DNA from: Jiella endophytica
GTDB lineage: Bacteria; Pseudomonadota; Alphaproteobacteria; Rhizobiales; Rhizobiaceae
Direction: 5' to 3'
Length of the DNA: 64,000 nucleotides
NCBI RefSeq assembly: GCF_004519335.1
Contig: NZ_SOZD01000007.1
Span: 108,343-172,342, forward strand
Made by a program: the position numbers and the translations under genes. The notes below the pieces were generated by a model, which did no database searches, was not told where the DNA came from, and saw only the letters and a list, made by a program, of their open reading frames with translations. The stretch's first letter is position 1, and each line of letters begins with the position of its first letter. Of the stretch, positions 34,618-45,210 are shown in pieces.

Positions 34618-35520
34618 TCAGAGCGAGCGCCGGGCAACGAAGAGATGGCCCGGCGCCGGGCGCCCCTCCTGCATGCGCACGATAATCGGCTCGGCCTGAA
34701 GGACCTCGAGCCCCGCCGCCTCGAAGGCCTTGCGGACATAGTCCTCGCCATGATGGAAGCGGTGGTCGCGGCCGACGGCAAAATCCGCGCCGCCGGCGCG
34801 GCCCGCATGCCGCTGCGCCCCGCCTTCCGGCCTGCCCGGTTCGCCTGGCGCGCCCGGCCCGTCAGACCCGCCGGCCCCGTCTGTGGCGAACGTCTCCGTC
34901 GAGGCGACGAAGACCCCGCCCGGTGCCAGCCGCGCAAAGACCGCTTCGAGCAGCGGCGAAAGCTCGCCGAAATAAGGCAGGACGTCGGCCGCCGCGATCA
35001 GATCGAAGGGCTCGTCCTCCTCGAAATCGCCCAGAAAGCCGAGCGCCTCGCCGATATAGAGATGGTCGTAGGCGCCGGAATCGAAGGCGATCTCGACCAT
35101 GTTCTCCGAGAGGTCGACCCCCATCATCGTGTCCGCCCGCCCGTCGAGGGCGAGGCCGACGAGGCCGGTGCCGCAGCCAAGATCGAGCGCCCGCTCGAAA
35201 TGATGAAAGCCGAGCCGCGTCAGCGCCTCGCCGATCAGCGCCGGTACGCCATAGCCGAGCTGGCGAACGAGAATGTCCTCGAACATCTCGGCCTGCTGGT
35301 CGAACAGCGTCGCCACATAGGCGTCCCCCGCCGTCTCCGGCGTCTCGCCGAGGCCGAGCGCGGCGAGGCGCAGACGGGCACCGACATGGTCGTCGGGATC
35401 GATCTCAAGACAGGCACGATAGGCCTTCGCAGCCGCATCGAACCGGCCGGCCTTCTCCTCGGCGAGCGCCTCGCCATAGACGCCTTCGAGGGCGTCCTCG
35501 TCGAATTTCGGTCCGGACAT
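34618..35520 (-). CDS. TPR-containing SAM methyltransferase with a Gly/Pro-rich insert
   Basis: A 300-residue protein. Residues ~1-60 hold a TPR-like helical pair (AEEKAGRFDAAAKAYRACLE). From ~85 there is a class I methyltransferase: ALDLGCGTGLVGLAL (motif I), GVDLSENMVEIA, FDLIAAADVLPYFG. The set resembles the TPR-repeat methyltransferase group of proteobacteria. Around residues 215-252 a collagen-like insert (GPGAPGEPGRPEGG and following) interrupts the fold before HHGEDYV, a place where relatives normally have a short loop. Substrate unknown. It follows pyroglutamyl peptidase by 14 bp. Confidence 0.85.
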   Translation of the reverse strand: MSGPKFDEDALEGVYGEALAEEKAGRFDAAAKAYRACLEIDPDDHVGARLRLAALGLGETPETAGDAYVATLFDQQAEMFEDILVRQLGYGVPALIGEALTRLGFHHFERALDLGCGTGLVGLALDGRADTMMGVDLSENMVEIAFDSGAYDHLYIGEALGFLGDFEEDEPFDLIAAADVLPYFGELSPLLEAVFARLAPGGVFVASTETFATDGAGGSDGPGAPGEPGRPEGGAQRHAGRAGGADFAVGRDHRFHHGEDYVRKAFEAAGLEVLQAEPIIVRMQEGRPAPGHLFVARRSL

Positions 35521-35534
35521 GGCGGTCAGATCCT

Positions 35535-36179
35535 TCAGGCGGCGGGCACGGCGTCACTGCCTGTCGCGGCGCTCATTTGCAAGAGCGCCAGCGCCGCCGC
35601 CTCGAGCCGCGCCATCGGCACGGTGAGAAAGACCTCCGGCAGCGGCGGATGGGCGATCAGGTCGGCGACGCCCTCGTCGCTGGAGGGGAGGTGGAAGAAG
35701 CCGAAGCGCGAGACGCCGAGGCCGCTCGCGGCAAGAGCGAGGTGGTAGAGCGTGTCGTTGCAGAGATAACCGCCGGCATTGGTCGACCATTCGAAGTCGA
35801 TCGGGGCGCTCCGCAGCGCTGCCGCCACGGCGGTAAAGTCGAGCCGGCATGGCAGCGCCGCCGGCCCGTCGCCGACGGAGGGCCCGGCTGCGAAGGCGCC
35901 GAGCGCGTCCTGCCGGCCGAGCTCGCGATGATTGCGGGCCTGCAGCTCGACCCGGAAGCGCTCGGCGCGAAGATGCGCCCCGAACATCAGCACCGTCGTC
36001 GCCCGGCGCTCCCTGATCGCCGCCTCGAGCTGCGGCCAGCTCTGGTCCCAGCTGACCGGCAGGACGAGGCTGGTCGCCCGGAACGCCTCCAGACGCCCGG
36101 ACAGCGCCTCGACGAGGTCCTGCGACGGATTTCGGGCAACCCCCGGAAAGGCTGCGAAGCCAACGACGAGAATCGACAT
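35535..36179 (-). CDS. pcp: Pyroglutamyl-peptidase I-like (C15 peptidase)
   Basis: A 214-residue protein beginning ILVVGFAAFPGVARNPSQDL, the C15 start. The nucleophile Cys is in STNAGGYLCNDTLYHL and the catalytic His in FFHLPSS; a Glu is present in the HLRAERFRVELQARN region, although that block is less like canonical Pcp. The enzyme removes N-terminal pyroglutamate from peptides, in the cytoplasm. It heads a two-gene unit with the TPR-methyltransferase. Confidence 0.85.
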   Translation of the reverse strand: MSILVVGFAAFPGVARNPSQDLVEALSGRLEAFRATSLVLPVSWDQSWPQLEAAIRERRATTVLMFGAHLRAERFRVELQARNHRELGRQDALGAFAAGPSVGDGPAALPCRLDFTAVAAALRSAPIDFEWSTNAGGYLCNDTLYHLALAASGLGVSRFGFFHLPSSDEGVADLIAHPPLPEVFLTVPMARLEAAALALLQMSAATGSDAVPAA

Positions 36180-36470
36180 AGTCGAACGAATTCCGCTACT
36201 TGGTGATGAGGGGGTACTGACGGGGAAGCTGTGCCGTAATGAAACGTGAAGCGCGTCAGAAATCTTTCACTTGCAATGATGGCGGGAAATTAGCATTCTT
36301 CCCCGCGTTCGGGCAAATTCGCGAACACGGGTAATGGACGAATTGCGTATCGGGAGCGCCTCTCCCGGGTGGGCCCTTCGGTCTACGATGAGTCGGTTCC
36401 TAATCCTAATCAAGACTTGCCTGCCGCTGCCCCATGGGCGCCCATACATGCCAGGATGAGGATTCCGACA
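36180..36470 (+). promoter_or_regulatory. Upstream region/5' leader of the cold-shock gene
   Basis: About 290 bp between divergently transcribed genes. Near 36351-36367 CGGGAG-5 nt-CTCCCG can form a small hairpin. A long structured leader is usual for csp mRNAs, but the transcription start is not known. Confidence 0.4.
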
Positions 36471-36683
36471 ATGGCACAGACCGGCACGGTCAAATTCTTC
36501 AATACCGAAAAGGGTTTCGGTTTCATCAAGCCGGACAATGGCGGAGCCGACATCTTCGTCCATATCTCTGCCGTTCAGGCATCCGGCCTTCCCGGCCTGC
36601 AGGAAAACCAGAAGGTCTCCTTCGACACCGAGCCGGACAAGCGCGGCAAGGGCCCTAAGGCCGTCAACCTGCAGCCTGCCTGA
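36471..36683 (+). CDS. Cold-shock domain protein
   Basis: A 70-residue CspA-family protein: [19 protein letters not shown] includes RNP1 (KGFGFI), and DIFVHISAV is RNP2. It binds single-stranded RNA/DNA as a chaperone. GAGGA lies 8 nt before ATG 36471; a longer open frame upstream has no homologous counterpart. The length is typical. It is monocistronic; a long noncoding stretch follows. Confidence 0.95.
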   Translation: MAQTGTVKFFNTEKGFGFIKPDNGGADIFVHISAVQASGLPGLQENQKVSFDTEPDKRGKGPKAVNLQPA

Positions 36684-37005
36684 ATTCCCGATCCGGCCCG
36701 GGTTTCGCCGCAGCCTGATTTGCGGCGCGACGCCGCGTTCCGACGAGACGAGCATCCGGCCCGCGCGGAGGAGTAGCGCTGGCCGGTGACGAAGTCATGA
36801 CGGCGCGCCATGTGCCGGCTTTATCGCGACGACGATCTGCCGCCGTTCCTCGGCTTCCGGGGGACGGTTTTACTGTGTGTGCGGGTTGACGTGCGGGTGC
36901 CGAAGATCGGCGGCGGCGGCGCGGCGGGTGTGGCTCACCAGCCTGCACCTGTGCAGAGCGCCGCGCGTCCGGTCGGATGCGCCAGGGACGCGCCAAGGAC
37001 GATCT

Positions 37006-37022
37006 CAGTCATTGAATGACTG
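37006..37022. repeat. 17-bp palindrome CAGTCATT-G-AATGACTG
   Basis: A perfect 8-bp inverted repeat with one central base, 14 bp left of the hairpin repeat. It could be an operator or part of the mosaic element. The surrounding gap 36684-37208 (525 bp) has no gene I can support. Confidence 0.6.
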
Positions 37023-37036
37023 CATCGTGCTTTGTC

Positions 37037-37136
37037 GCGCGCCGTGCGCCCGATAGGACGCACAGAGGATGCTATAAGTTACTGCATCACCGCATCGATC
37101 TTTTCCGAAAATCGATCCCGATTTTCGGGCCGATGC
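37037..37136. repeat. Rhizobial-type mosaic hairpin repeat, copy 1
   Basis: About 100 bp closely matching 49435-49533. Two modules are seen: a left hairpin GTGCGCCC-GATA-GGACGCAC (one mismatch) and a right one whose core is CCGAAAATCG-ATCC-CGATTTTCGG, nested inside outer arms GCATCG/CGATGC. A further perfect hairpin GAAGATCG-AGGC-CGATCTTC follows at 37141-37160. The motif is like the dispersed intergenic mosaic elements I know from Hyphomicrobiales. It lies downstream of ccrM and may terminate it. Confidence 0.85.
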
Positions 37137-37208
37137 TGCAGAAGATCGAGGCCGATCTTCCGGCGATGCTGTAGCCCATCCCTCTTGCGCCCTGCCCCAA
37201 CGACCGCC

Positions 37209-38420
<1,212 letters not shown>

Positions 38421-38618
38421 TTATTTCGCCGCCCATCCCGGCGAGCCGACCACGAGCCCCTGGATGTCGCCGGCCCGCTGCCCGGCATCGCCGGCAGAAA
38501 CGTTTGCGCCGGCGTCCCGGCGTGCTACCGCACGGTTCGCATGAAGATGGCGGACCCGCCTCCGGCAGGCCCCGCCGATCGCGCCCGCACGAACCGACCC
38601 ATGGGGACAGGCCAGAGA

Positions 38619-39299
38619 ATGCCACAGCCACTGCTTCTGATCTTCGATTGCGACGGCGTGCTCATCGATTCCGAGGTGATCGCCGCCAGGGTCCAGTGCG
38701 AGCTGCTGCTCGAGGAAGGCATCGAGCTCGACGCGGGAGATCTGGCGGCGCGCTTTGCCGGCCTCACCTGGCCGGCAATCGTCGAGCGCCTCAGCGAGGA
38801 GACCGGCCAGCGCTTCTCCAAGGCTTTCATGAAGCGGGTCGACGACGAGATCGACCGGCGGCTCGGCACCGACGCCGAGGAGATCGCCGGCGCCCACGAC
38901 ATGCTCGACCGGCTGGAGCTGCCCCGCTGCATCTGCTCGAACTCGAGCGCCGCGCGGCTCGAACTCGAGCTCGATCATGTCGGCCTCTGGGACCGTTTTC
39001 GGCCTTACGTCTTCAGCGCCATGGATGTCGGCAAGGCCAAGCCTGCGCCCGACGTCTTCCTGCATGCGCTGAGGGTCTTCGAGGTCGCCGGCGAGCGGGC
39101 GGTCGTGCTGGAGGATTCGGTCCATGGCGTTGCCGGCGCGAAGGCCGCCGGCTGCCGGGTCGTCGGCTTCACCGGCGCCGCCCACAGCTATCCCGGCCAT
39201 GCCGATGCGCTGACCGAGGCCGGCGCCGAGACGGTGATCAGCCGCCTTGCCGACTTTCCCGCCATCGTCGAGGTGCTCGGCAGCTGGCAGGACATCTGA
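38619..39299 (+). CDS. HAD-superfamily hydrolase (subfamily IA)
   Basis: A 226-residue HAD phosphatase: motif I IFDCDGVLIDSE (nucleophile Asp), motif II CICSNSS, the Lys in VGKAKPAPDVF and motif IV VVLEDSVHG. It resembles the phosphoglycolate phosphatase/beta-phosphoglucomutase group. The DGVLIDSE start and helical cap fit sugar-phosphate substrates, but the specificity is unknown. Upstream in-frame ATGs exist (38541, 38601) but the family begins here. Divergent from ccrM. Confidence 0.88.
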   Translation: MPQPLLLIFDCDGVLIDSEVIAARVQCELLLEEGIELDAGDLAARFAGLTWPAIVERLSEETGQRFSKAFMKRVDDEIDRRLGTDAEEIAGAHDMLDRLELPRCICSNSSAARLELELDHVGLWDRFRPYVFSAMDVGKAKPAPDVFLHALRVFEVAGERAVVLEDSVHGVAGAKAAGCRVVGFTGAAHSYPGHADALTEAGAETVISRLADFPAIVEVLGSWQDI

Positions 39300-39537
39300 T
39301 CCGGATCGCCACCCGCAGAAATAGAAGCCTGCCAGAATATCAAGCTTACATCTGAATAGAACTTGTTGCAGAAGAAACCTGCAGAGAGAAATACATGAAA
39401 ACCGCCCATGGCAAAGGCTTTCTTAAGGTGTTTCGCGACATTTGAGGGACGAAAGTCTTCGAGCTGGCGAGAAGGGGCAGACACGTCCCGCTTGACGGGT
39501 TCGACGACGAGACCAGTCCCCATTGCGAGAGCGCCCG

Positions 39538-41325
39538 ATGTCGATGCCTTTCCGTCGCCCCAGCCTTGCCACCCAGAAGATCGCCGCGATGGACGCGCTC
39601 CGCGCCAACGTGATGATCGCCGACGCCAAGCTCAACATCGCCTATCTCAATCCCGAGCTCGAACGTCTGCTGCGCGAGGCTGAGGCCGAGTTGAAGCGGG
39701 AGCTTCCCCGCTTCAACGTCGACACGCTGATCGGCAGCAACATCGACATCTTCCATAAAAACCCCAGCCACCAGCGTGGCATGCTGGCAGCGCTGCAGCG
39801 TCCCCACAGCGCCACCATCAAGGTCGGTAAGCGCGTCTTCGATCTTCTCGTCACGCCGCTGCGCGAGGGCAATACGACGACCGGTTTCGTCGTCGAATGG
39901 GCCGACGCCAAGGAGCGCCTCCTGAACCTCGACTATGCCGGCCAGATCGCCGCAGTGCATCGCTCCCAGGCGGTCATCGAGTTCCAGACCGACGGCACGA
40001 TCACGGCTGCCAACGGGAACTTTCTCACGACGATGGGCTATTCCCTCGACGAGATCGTCGGCAAGCACCACTCGATGTTCGTCGAGGCGGCCCACCGCGA
40101 CAGCGCCGACTACACAGCCTTCTGGGACGGCCTGCGCGCCGGCCGCTTCCAGGCGGCGGAATTCCGCCGCGTCGGCAAGGGCGGCCGGGAAGTGTGGATC
40201 CAGGGCTCCTACAACCCGATCCTCGACGAGAAGGGCAAGGTCACCAAGGTCGTCAAATACGCCGTCGACGTCACCCAGCGCGTCAAGGCGGTGGCCGAGA
40301 TCGGCGCGGCGCTGTCGGCGCTTGCCGAGGGCAAGCTCGACCGCCGCATCGACGTGCCGCTGACGCCCGAACTCGACAAGCTGCGCGTCGACTACAACGA
40401 GGCGCTTTCCAATCTCGAGTCCGCCATGGGCCAGGTGAAATCGGCCACCTCGACCATCGGCGAGGGCATGAGCGAGATCCATACCGCGGCGAACGACCTC
40501 TCCCAGCGCACCGAACAGCAGGCCGCCTCGCTCGAAGAGACCGTCGCGGCGCTGTCGGAGATCACCCGCGGCATCAACGAGACCGCCGCCGATGCTGTGA
40601 AGGCGAATCAGACGACCGCGACCGCGCTGCGCGACGCCGAGAATGGCGGCCAGGTTGTCGCCAAGGCGATCGACGCGATGAGCCAGATCGAGGCCTCGTC
40701 CCAGCAGATCAACCAGATTATCTCGGTGATCGACGAGATCGCCTTCCAGACCAACCTCCTGGCATTGAACGCCGGCGTCGAGGCGGCGCGGGCGGGCGAG
40801 GCAGGCAAGGGCTTCGCGGTGGTGGCGCAGGAAGTGCGGGCGCTCGCCCAGCGTTCGGCCGAGGCCGCCAAGGAGATCAAGGGCCTCATCACCACCTCGT
40901 CGGAACAGGTCGAGAGCGGCGTGCAGCTCGCCCGCGCCTCCGGCAAGTCGCTGGAGGAGATCGTCGCCCGCGTGCAGGAGGTGAGCCAGCTCGTCTCCGA
41001 GATCGCCCGCAGCGCCGACCAGCAGGCGGGAACGCTGCGCGAGGTCTCGACGGCCGCCGACCAGATGGACAAGGTGACCCAGCAGAATGCCGCGATGGTC
41101 GAGGAGACGACGGCGGCCGCCAGCAATCTCAGCGTCGAGACCGAGCAGCTGGCAACGCTGATGCAGCGCTTCCGCACCGCCTCCGACGCCAAGGCATCGG
41201 CCCGCAAGCCGGCCAAGGCCGCCGCGCCGGCAAGGCCCCGCGCGGCGAACCAGGCCCGTCCCGCGACCGCGGGCAACACGGCGCTGAAGCAGGCCCCGAG
41301 CCAGGAAAGCTGGGCGGAGTTCTGA
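39538..41325 (+). CDS. Soluble PAS-PAS methyl-accepting chemotaxis protein
   Basis: A 595-residue receptor without membrane segments. Two PAS domains fill residues ~15-125 and ~135-255 (the second with [13 protein letters not shown] and [17 protein letters not shown]), then a HAMP-like stretch (~260-320) and the signalling helical hairpin with the tip [23 protein letters not shown]-terminal linker and tail end ESWAEF, a CheR-tether-like xWxxF. PAS-only receptors report cytoplasmic redox, oxygen or metabolites. ATG 39538 is chosen over TTG 39523. A weakly supported 16-codon frame lies just upstream. Confidence 0.92.
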   Translation: MSMPFRRPSLATQKIAAMDALRANVMIADAKLNIAYLNPELERLLREAEAELKRELPRFNVDTLIGSNIDIFHKNPSHQRGMLAALQRPHSATIKVGKRVFDLLVTPLREGNTTTGFVVEWADAKERLLNLDYAGQIAAVHRSQAVIEFQTDGTITAANGNFLTTMGYSLDEIVGKHHSMFVEAAHRDSADYTAFWDGLRAGRFQAAEFRRVGKGGREVWIQGSYNPILDEKGKVTKVVKYAVDVTQRVKAVAEIGAALSALAEGKLDRRIDVPLTPELDKLRVDYNEALSNLESAMGQVKSATSTIGEGMSEIHTAANDLSQRTEQQAASLEETVAALSEITRGINETAADAVKANQTTATALRDAENGGQVVAKAIDAMSQIEASSQQINQIISVIDEIAFQTNLLALNAGVEAARAGEAGKGFAVVAQEVRALAQRSAEAAKEIKGLITTSSEQVESGVQLARASGKSLEEIVARVQEVSQLVSEIARSADQQAGTLREVSTAADQMDKVTQQNAAMVEETTAAASNLSVETEQLATLMQRFRTASDAKASARKPAKAAAPARPRAANQARPATAGNTALKQAPSQESWAEF

Positions 41326-41421
41326 GGGCGAAAGTCCACGGAGAGCTCGCGGGGCCGATGGCGGCTCCGGCGTGCCTGACCGCCATCGTCCGGCAAACGC
41401 GAGGCCTTACGCCTGAACGGC

Positions 41422-41445
41422 CGGCGACGGGCGGACCCGTCGCCG
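41422..41445. terminator. Hairpin between convergent receptor and lipoprotein genes
   Basis: CGGCGACGGG-CGGA-CCCGTCGCCG is a perfect 10-bp stem with a 4-nt loop in the 133-bp convergent gap. It probably stops transcription from both sides, though T-tracts are weak. Confidence 0.6.
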
Positions 41446-41458
41446 CTGCGCCTTACCC

Positions 41459-42031
41459 TCAGCCCTGTTTCGGCGGGCCCTCGTCGAAGCCGGTATAGAC
41501 GATCATGCCGCCCGAGGCCGGCGGGATGACGATCTTCTCGTCGACATAGCGGAAGCTGCGGGAGGTCGCGCCCTTTTCGACCGCGACCTTGATCTTGCCG
41601 AGATTGGAATAGACGACGCCGTCCTGGCCGACGACGGCGACGCGGACCGGCAGCTCGACGGTGCGGCTCTTCGCCGCCCGGCCGGGCATCAGCCGGCCCT
41701 CGACGCCGACGGTGATCTTCAGCTTGCCGTCGACGATCCGACAATCGCGCTTTGCATTGACGAGCACCGCCTGATAGTCGAGCGCGTCGCCCTCCTTCTT
41801 GGAAAGGGTGGAGGTGCCCTCGCGGATCGAGGCCTGCGGACAGAAGCGCGCTTCCGTGCCTTCGGCGACCCGGACGGGCGTATCGGTGGCACCCGTGTCC
41901 GAGCCCGTTTCGGAAGCTGCGGCCGGTGGCCCGAGATCGGTGTTCTCGATGTGATCGGCCGTCGTGCAGGCTGCGAGACTGGCCGCGAGTGCTGCGACGA
42001 TGAGGTTCCGGATGGCCGGCACGGTATGCAT
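41459..42031 (-). CDS. Predicted lipoprotein
   Basis: A 190-residue protein with a signal peptide and lipobox LAAC (Cys at residue 22), followed by a short Thr/Ser/Glu-rich linker. The mature domain (~65-185) looks like a small beta sandwich with Cys64 and Cys97, which could form a disulfide. I do not recognise a named family; the layout is that of conserved outer-membrane-lipoprotein hypotheticals in Hyphomicrobiales. It is divergent from thrC. Confidence 0.8.
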   Translation of the reverse strand: MHTVPAIRNLIVAALAASLAACTTADHIENTDLGPPAAASETGSDTGATDTPVRVAEGTEARFCPQASIREGTSTLSKKEGDALDYQAVLVNAKRDCRIVDGKLKITVGVEGRLMPGRAAKSRTVELPVRVAVVGQDGVVYSNLGKIKVAVEKGATSRSFRYVDEKIVIPPASGGMIVYTGFDEGPPKQG

Positions 42032-42160
42032 CGCTGGGTTCTTCCCTTACTGTGACGGGCCGTTCTATATCAGCCCGGTCCGGGTTAGGCGACACGGCCT
42101 GAGACCGTCGGGACGGACCGCGACATTTCCGCCGCAGGTCCGGCAGGGAGTTTGGAAAAC

Positions 42161-43582
42161 GTGAGGTATGTGAGTACGCGCGGTGAGGCCGAGCCCCTCG
42201 GTTTCGCCGATGCCCTCCTCAAGGGGCTTGGCGCCGATGGCGGTCTCTATCTGCCCGAAACCTGGCCGCAACTTGCCCCCGACGTGATCGAAGGTTTCGC
42301 CGGACGCCCCTATGCGGGCGTGGCAGAGGCGGTGTTCCGCCCCTTCGTCGGCGACGACATCGCGCCGGACGCCTTGAGGGCGATGATCGACGAGGCCTAT
42401 GGCACCTTCGCCCATCCGGCGGTGGCGCCGCTGGTGCAGATCGGCCCCCGCCACTTCGTCCTCGAACTCTTCCATGGCCCGACGCTCGCCTTCAAGGACG
42501 TCGCCATGCAGCTGATCGCCCGGCTGATGGACCACGTGCTGAAGGAGCGCGGCGAGCGCGCCACCATCGTCGGCGCGACGTCGGGCGATACCGGCGGCGC
42601 CGCGATCGCGGCCTTCGCCGGCAGCCGGCGGACCGATCTCTTCATCCTCTTCCCCCATGGCCGGGTCTCGCCGGTGCAGCAGCGCCAGATGACCACCTCT
42701 GGCGAGGCGAATGTCCATGCCGTCGCCGTCGACGGCCATTTCGACGACTGCCAGGCGCTGGTGAAGGCGATGTTCGCCGACCGCCGCTTCAACGAAGAGG
42801 TCGGCCTCTCCGGCGTCAATTCGATCAACTGGGGCCGGATCATGGCCCAGATCGTCTACTATTTCACCGCCGCCGCCAGTCTCGGCGCGCCCCGCCGCAA
42901 GATCGCCTTCACGGTGCCGACCGGCAATTTCGGCGACATCTTCGCCGGCTATGCGGCGATGCGCATGGGGCTGCCGGTCGAGAAGCTGGTGATCGCCACC
43001 AATTCCAACGACATTCTCGCCCGCACCCTCGCCACCGGGCGCTACGAGACCGGCGCGGTCCACGCGACCATGTCGCCGTCGATGGACATCCAGGTCTCGT
43101 CGAATTTCGAGCGGCTGATCTTCGAGGCGAGCGGCCGCGACGCCCCCCTGGTCCGCCGGCTGATGGGAAGCCTCTCCCAGTCCGGCGGCTTCGAATTGCC
43201 GGAAGCCGTGCTGACGGCGATCCGCGGGATCTTCGAGGCCGGCGCCACCGACGAGGCGGCCACCGCGGCGACGATCCGCAAAGTACTCGAGACCAATGCC
43301 TATCTCCTCGATCCGCATACGGCGGTCGGCGTTGCCGTCGCCGAGACGATGCTCGGCGAGACGGCGGAGGGCACCGCGATGATCACCCTCGGCACCGCCC
43401 ATCCGGCGAAATTCCCCGCCGCGGTGGAACAGGCGAGCGGCACGGCGCCGGCGCTGCCCCCGGCCCATGTCGGGCTGATGGAACGCACCGAGCGCTTCGA
43501 CCGGCTGCCTGCCGATCTTGGCGCAGTCGAAGACTATATCAGGGCGCGCACGCGCGCCGAACTGGCGGGAGACAGGGCATGA
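42161..43582 (+). CDS. thrC: Threonine synthase
   Basis: A 473-residue PLP enzyme of the long ThrC type: start MRYVSTRGEAEPLGF, PLP Lys in FHGPTLAFKDVAMQ, SGDTGGAAIAAF (phosphate loop) and NSINWGRIMAQIVYY. It converts O-phosphohomoserine to threonine. The GTG at 42161 matches the family start; TTG at 42152 is too near the ribosome site. Its stop overlaps the peptidase gene (ATGA), a pairing conserved in rhizobia. Confidence 0.96.
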   Translation: MRYVSTRGEAEPLGFADALLKGLGADGGLYLPETWPQLAPDVIEGFAGRPYAGVAEAVFRPFVGDDIAPDALRAMIDEAYGTFAHPAVAPLVQIGPRHFVLELFHGPTLAFKDVAMQLIARLMDHVLKERGERATIVGATSGDTGGAAIAAFAGSRRTDLFILFPHGRVSPVQQRQMTTSGEANVHAVAVDGHFDDCQALVKAMFADRRFNEEVGLSGVNSINWGRIMAQIVYYFTAAASLGAPRRKIAFTVPTGNFGDIFAGYAAMRMGLPVEKLVIATNSNDILARTLATGRYETGAVHATMSPSMDIQVSSNFERLIFEASGRDAPLVRRLMGSLSQSGGFELPEAVLTAIRGIFEAGATDEAATAATIRKVLETNAYLLDPHTAVGVAVAETMLGETAEGTAMITLGTAHPAKFPAAVEQASGTAPALPPAHVGLMERTERFDRLPADLGAVEDYIRARTRAELAGDRA

Positions 43583-44880
43583 GCGTCGAGATCACGCGGC
43601 TCGCCAACGGCCTCACCATCGCGACCGAGACGATGCCGACGCTGGAAAGCGCCGCCCTCGGCATCTGGGTGAAGGCCGGCGCGCGCGACGAGATGGCGAA
43701 CGAGCACGGCATCGCCCATCTCCTCGAACACATGGCCTTCAAGGGCACCTCGCGGCGCTCCGCCCGCCAGATCGCCGAGGAGATCGAGGATGTCGGCGGC
43801 GACCTCAACGCCGCGACCAGCGTCGAGACCACCTCCTACTACGCACGTGTCCTGAAGAACGACGTGCCACTGGCGATCGACATCCTTACCGACATCCTGG
43901 TCGATTCGCGCTTCGACGAGGCCGAACTCGAGCGCGAGCAGCAGGTGATCCTGCAGGAGATCGGCGCCGCCGAGGACACGCCCGACGACATCGTCTTCGA
44001 CCATTTCCAGGCGGCCGCCTTCCGTGACCAGATCATCGGTCGGCCCATCCTCGGCACGCGGCAGACGGTGAAGTCCTTCACCCCCGACGATCTCAGGGCC
44101 TATCTCTCGCGCCATTACGGGCCGGACCGGATGATCGTCTCGGCGGCGGGCGCGGTGTCCCACGAGGCGATCGTCCGGCAGGTCGCCGAGGCGCTCGGCT
44201 CCGACGCCACCCCGGCGCCGGCGGAGACCGAGGCGCGCAGTCCGGCCACCTATGTCGGCGGCGAATTTCGCCAGAACCGCGAACTCGCCGACGCCCAGAT
44301 GGTGCTCGGCTTCGAGGGCCGCCCCTATTACGCCCGGGACTTCTATGCCAGCCAGGTTCTGTCGCTGATTCTCGGCGGCGGCATGTCGTCGCGGCTGTTC
44401 CAGGAAGTGCGCGAGCGGCGCGGCCTCTGCTACGCCATCTATGCCTTCCACTGGAGCTTCTCCGACAGTGGCGTCTTCGGCATCCATGCGGCAACCGGCG
44501 AAGAAGAGCTTGCCGAGCTTGCCCCGGTGATCGCCGACGAGCTCGTCGAGGCGGCGAACGGCATTTCCGAGGCCGAGGTGACGCGGGCCCGGGCGCAGAT
44601 GCGCGCAAGCCTTCTGATGTCGCAGGAAAGCCCGGCCTCGCGCGCCGGCCAGATCGCCCGGCAGCTGATGTTCAACGGCGAGGTGATCCCCAATGACGAG
44701 CTGATCGCCCGGCTCGACGCGATCACCGCGCCGCGGCTCGCCGATCTCGCGGGCCGGCTCTTCACCGGGTCGGTGCCGACGCTGGCGGCGATCGGCCCAC
44801 TGTCGCGCCTGCCCGGCCTCGACGAGATCTCCGGCCGCCTCGGCGCGGCGCCGCCTCGCCTTGCCGCATCCGGGCGGTAG
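43579..44880 (+). CDS. M16 family zinc peptidase (mpp-like)
   Basis: A 433-residue peptidase of the processing-peptidase type. The inverted zinc motif HLLEHMAFKG (HxxEH) is at residues ~48, and the distant Glu ligand is expected in ERYEQ-like ELEREQQVILQEI. No signal peptide is seen. Bacterial members degrade peptides in the cytoplasm; a link to mitochondrial MPP is by descent only. Translationally coupled to thrC by a 4-bp overlap. Confidence 0.93.
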   Translation: MSVEITRLANGLTIATETMPTLESAALGIWVKAGARDEMANEHGIAHLLEHMAFKGTSRRSARQIAEEIEDVGGDLNAATSVETTSYYARVLKNDVPLAIDILTDILVDSRFDEAELEREQQVILQEIGAAEDTPDDIVFDHFQAAAFRDQIIGRPILGTRQTVKSFTPDDLRAYLSRHYGPDRMIVSAAGAVSHEAIVRQVAEALGSDATPAPAETEARSPATYVGGEFRQNRELADAQMVLGFEGRPYYARDFYASQVLSLILGGGMSSRLFQEVRERRGLCYAIYAFHWSFSDSGVFGIHAATGEEELAELAPVIADELVEAANGISEAEVTRARAQMRASLLMSQESPASRAGQIARQLMFNGEVIPNDELIARLDAITAPRLADLAGRLFTGSVPTLAAIGPLSRLPGLDEISGRLGAAPPRLAASGR

Positions 44881-45210
44881 GCCGTCGCCGGCCACAGCCC
44901 CGATCGACTCCGACCATTCGGCCCAGACCATCCGGCCACGGCCCGTTTGGCGAAGGGGTCGGCAGGCTGGTCGACGATGGCGAGGGGCCGTCTCCCTCCT
45001 CACGATCCGTGGGAAACTCCGGATCGGCGTTGCAACGGTGGACGCCGCGGGCAAAGATCAATTGTCGAACTCGGTCCACTTGAGCATGATCCCGGAACGT
45101 TGCGCGTCCCTTGAACGAATCCGCCCGCTCTGCCGGCGCCCTGGAGCGCGATCGGACCTGTTCCCGCCGGGCCGGCTGCCGCTCAGGCCCGCATCGAAGC
45201 AACCGCAGCC
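44881..45210. other. Gap between M16 peptidase and GNAT, no gene seen
   Basis: 330 bp. The string TGAGCATGATCCCGGAACG near 45082 faintly recalls pieces of rhizobial intergenic repeats, but no hairpin follows, so I do not call it. Confidence 0.4.

Noticed and set aside
36810..37019. 69-residue frame after the cold-shock gene
   Set aside because: No ribosome site, Arg/Gly-rich composition, no conserved pattern.
39395..39445. 16-codon frame (MKTAHGKGFLKVFRDI) before the PAS receptor
   Set aside because: It has a loose ribosome-site-like stretch but is too short, and there is no regulatory hairpin to make it a leader peptide.
45070..45110. Fourth copy of the mosaic repeat
   Set aside because: Only a dozen or so bases recall the family, with no hairpin; not distinguishable from chance.
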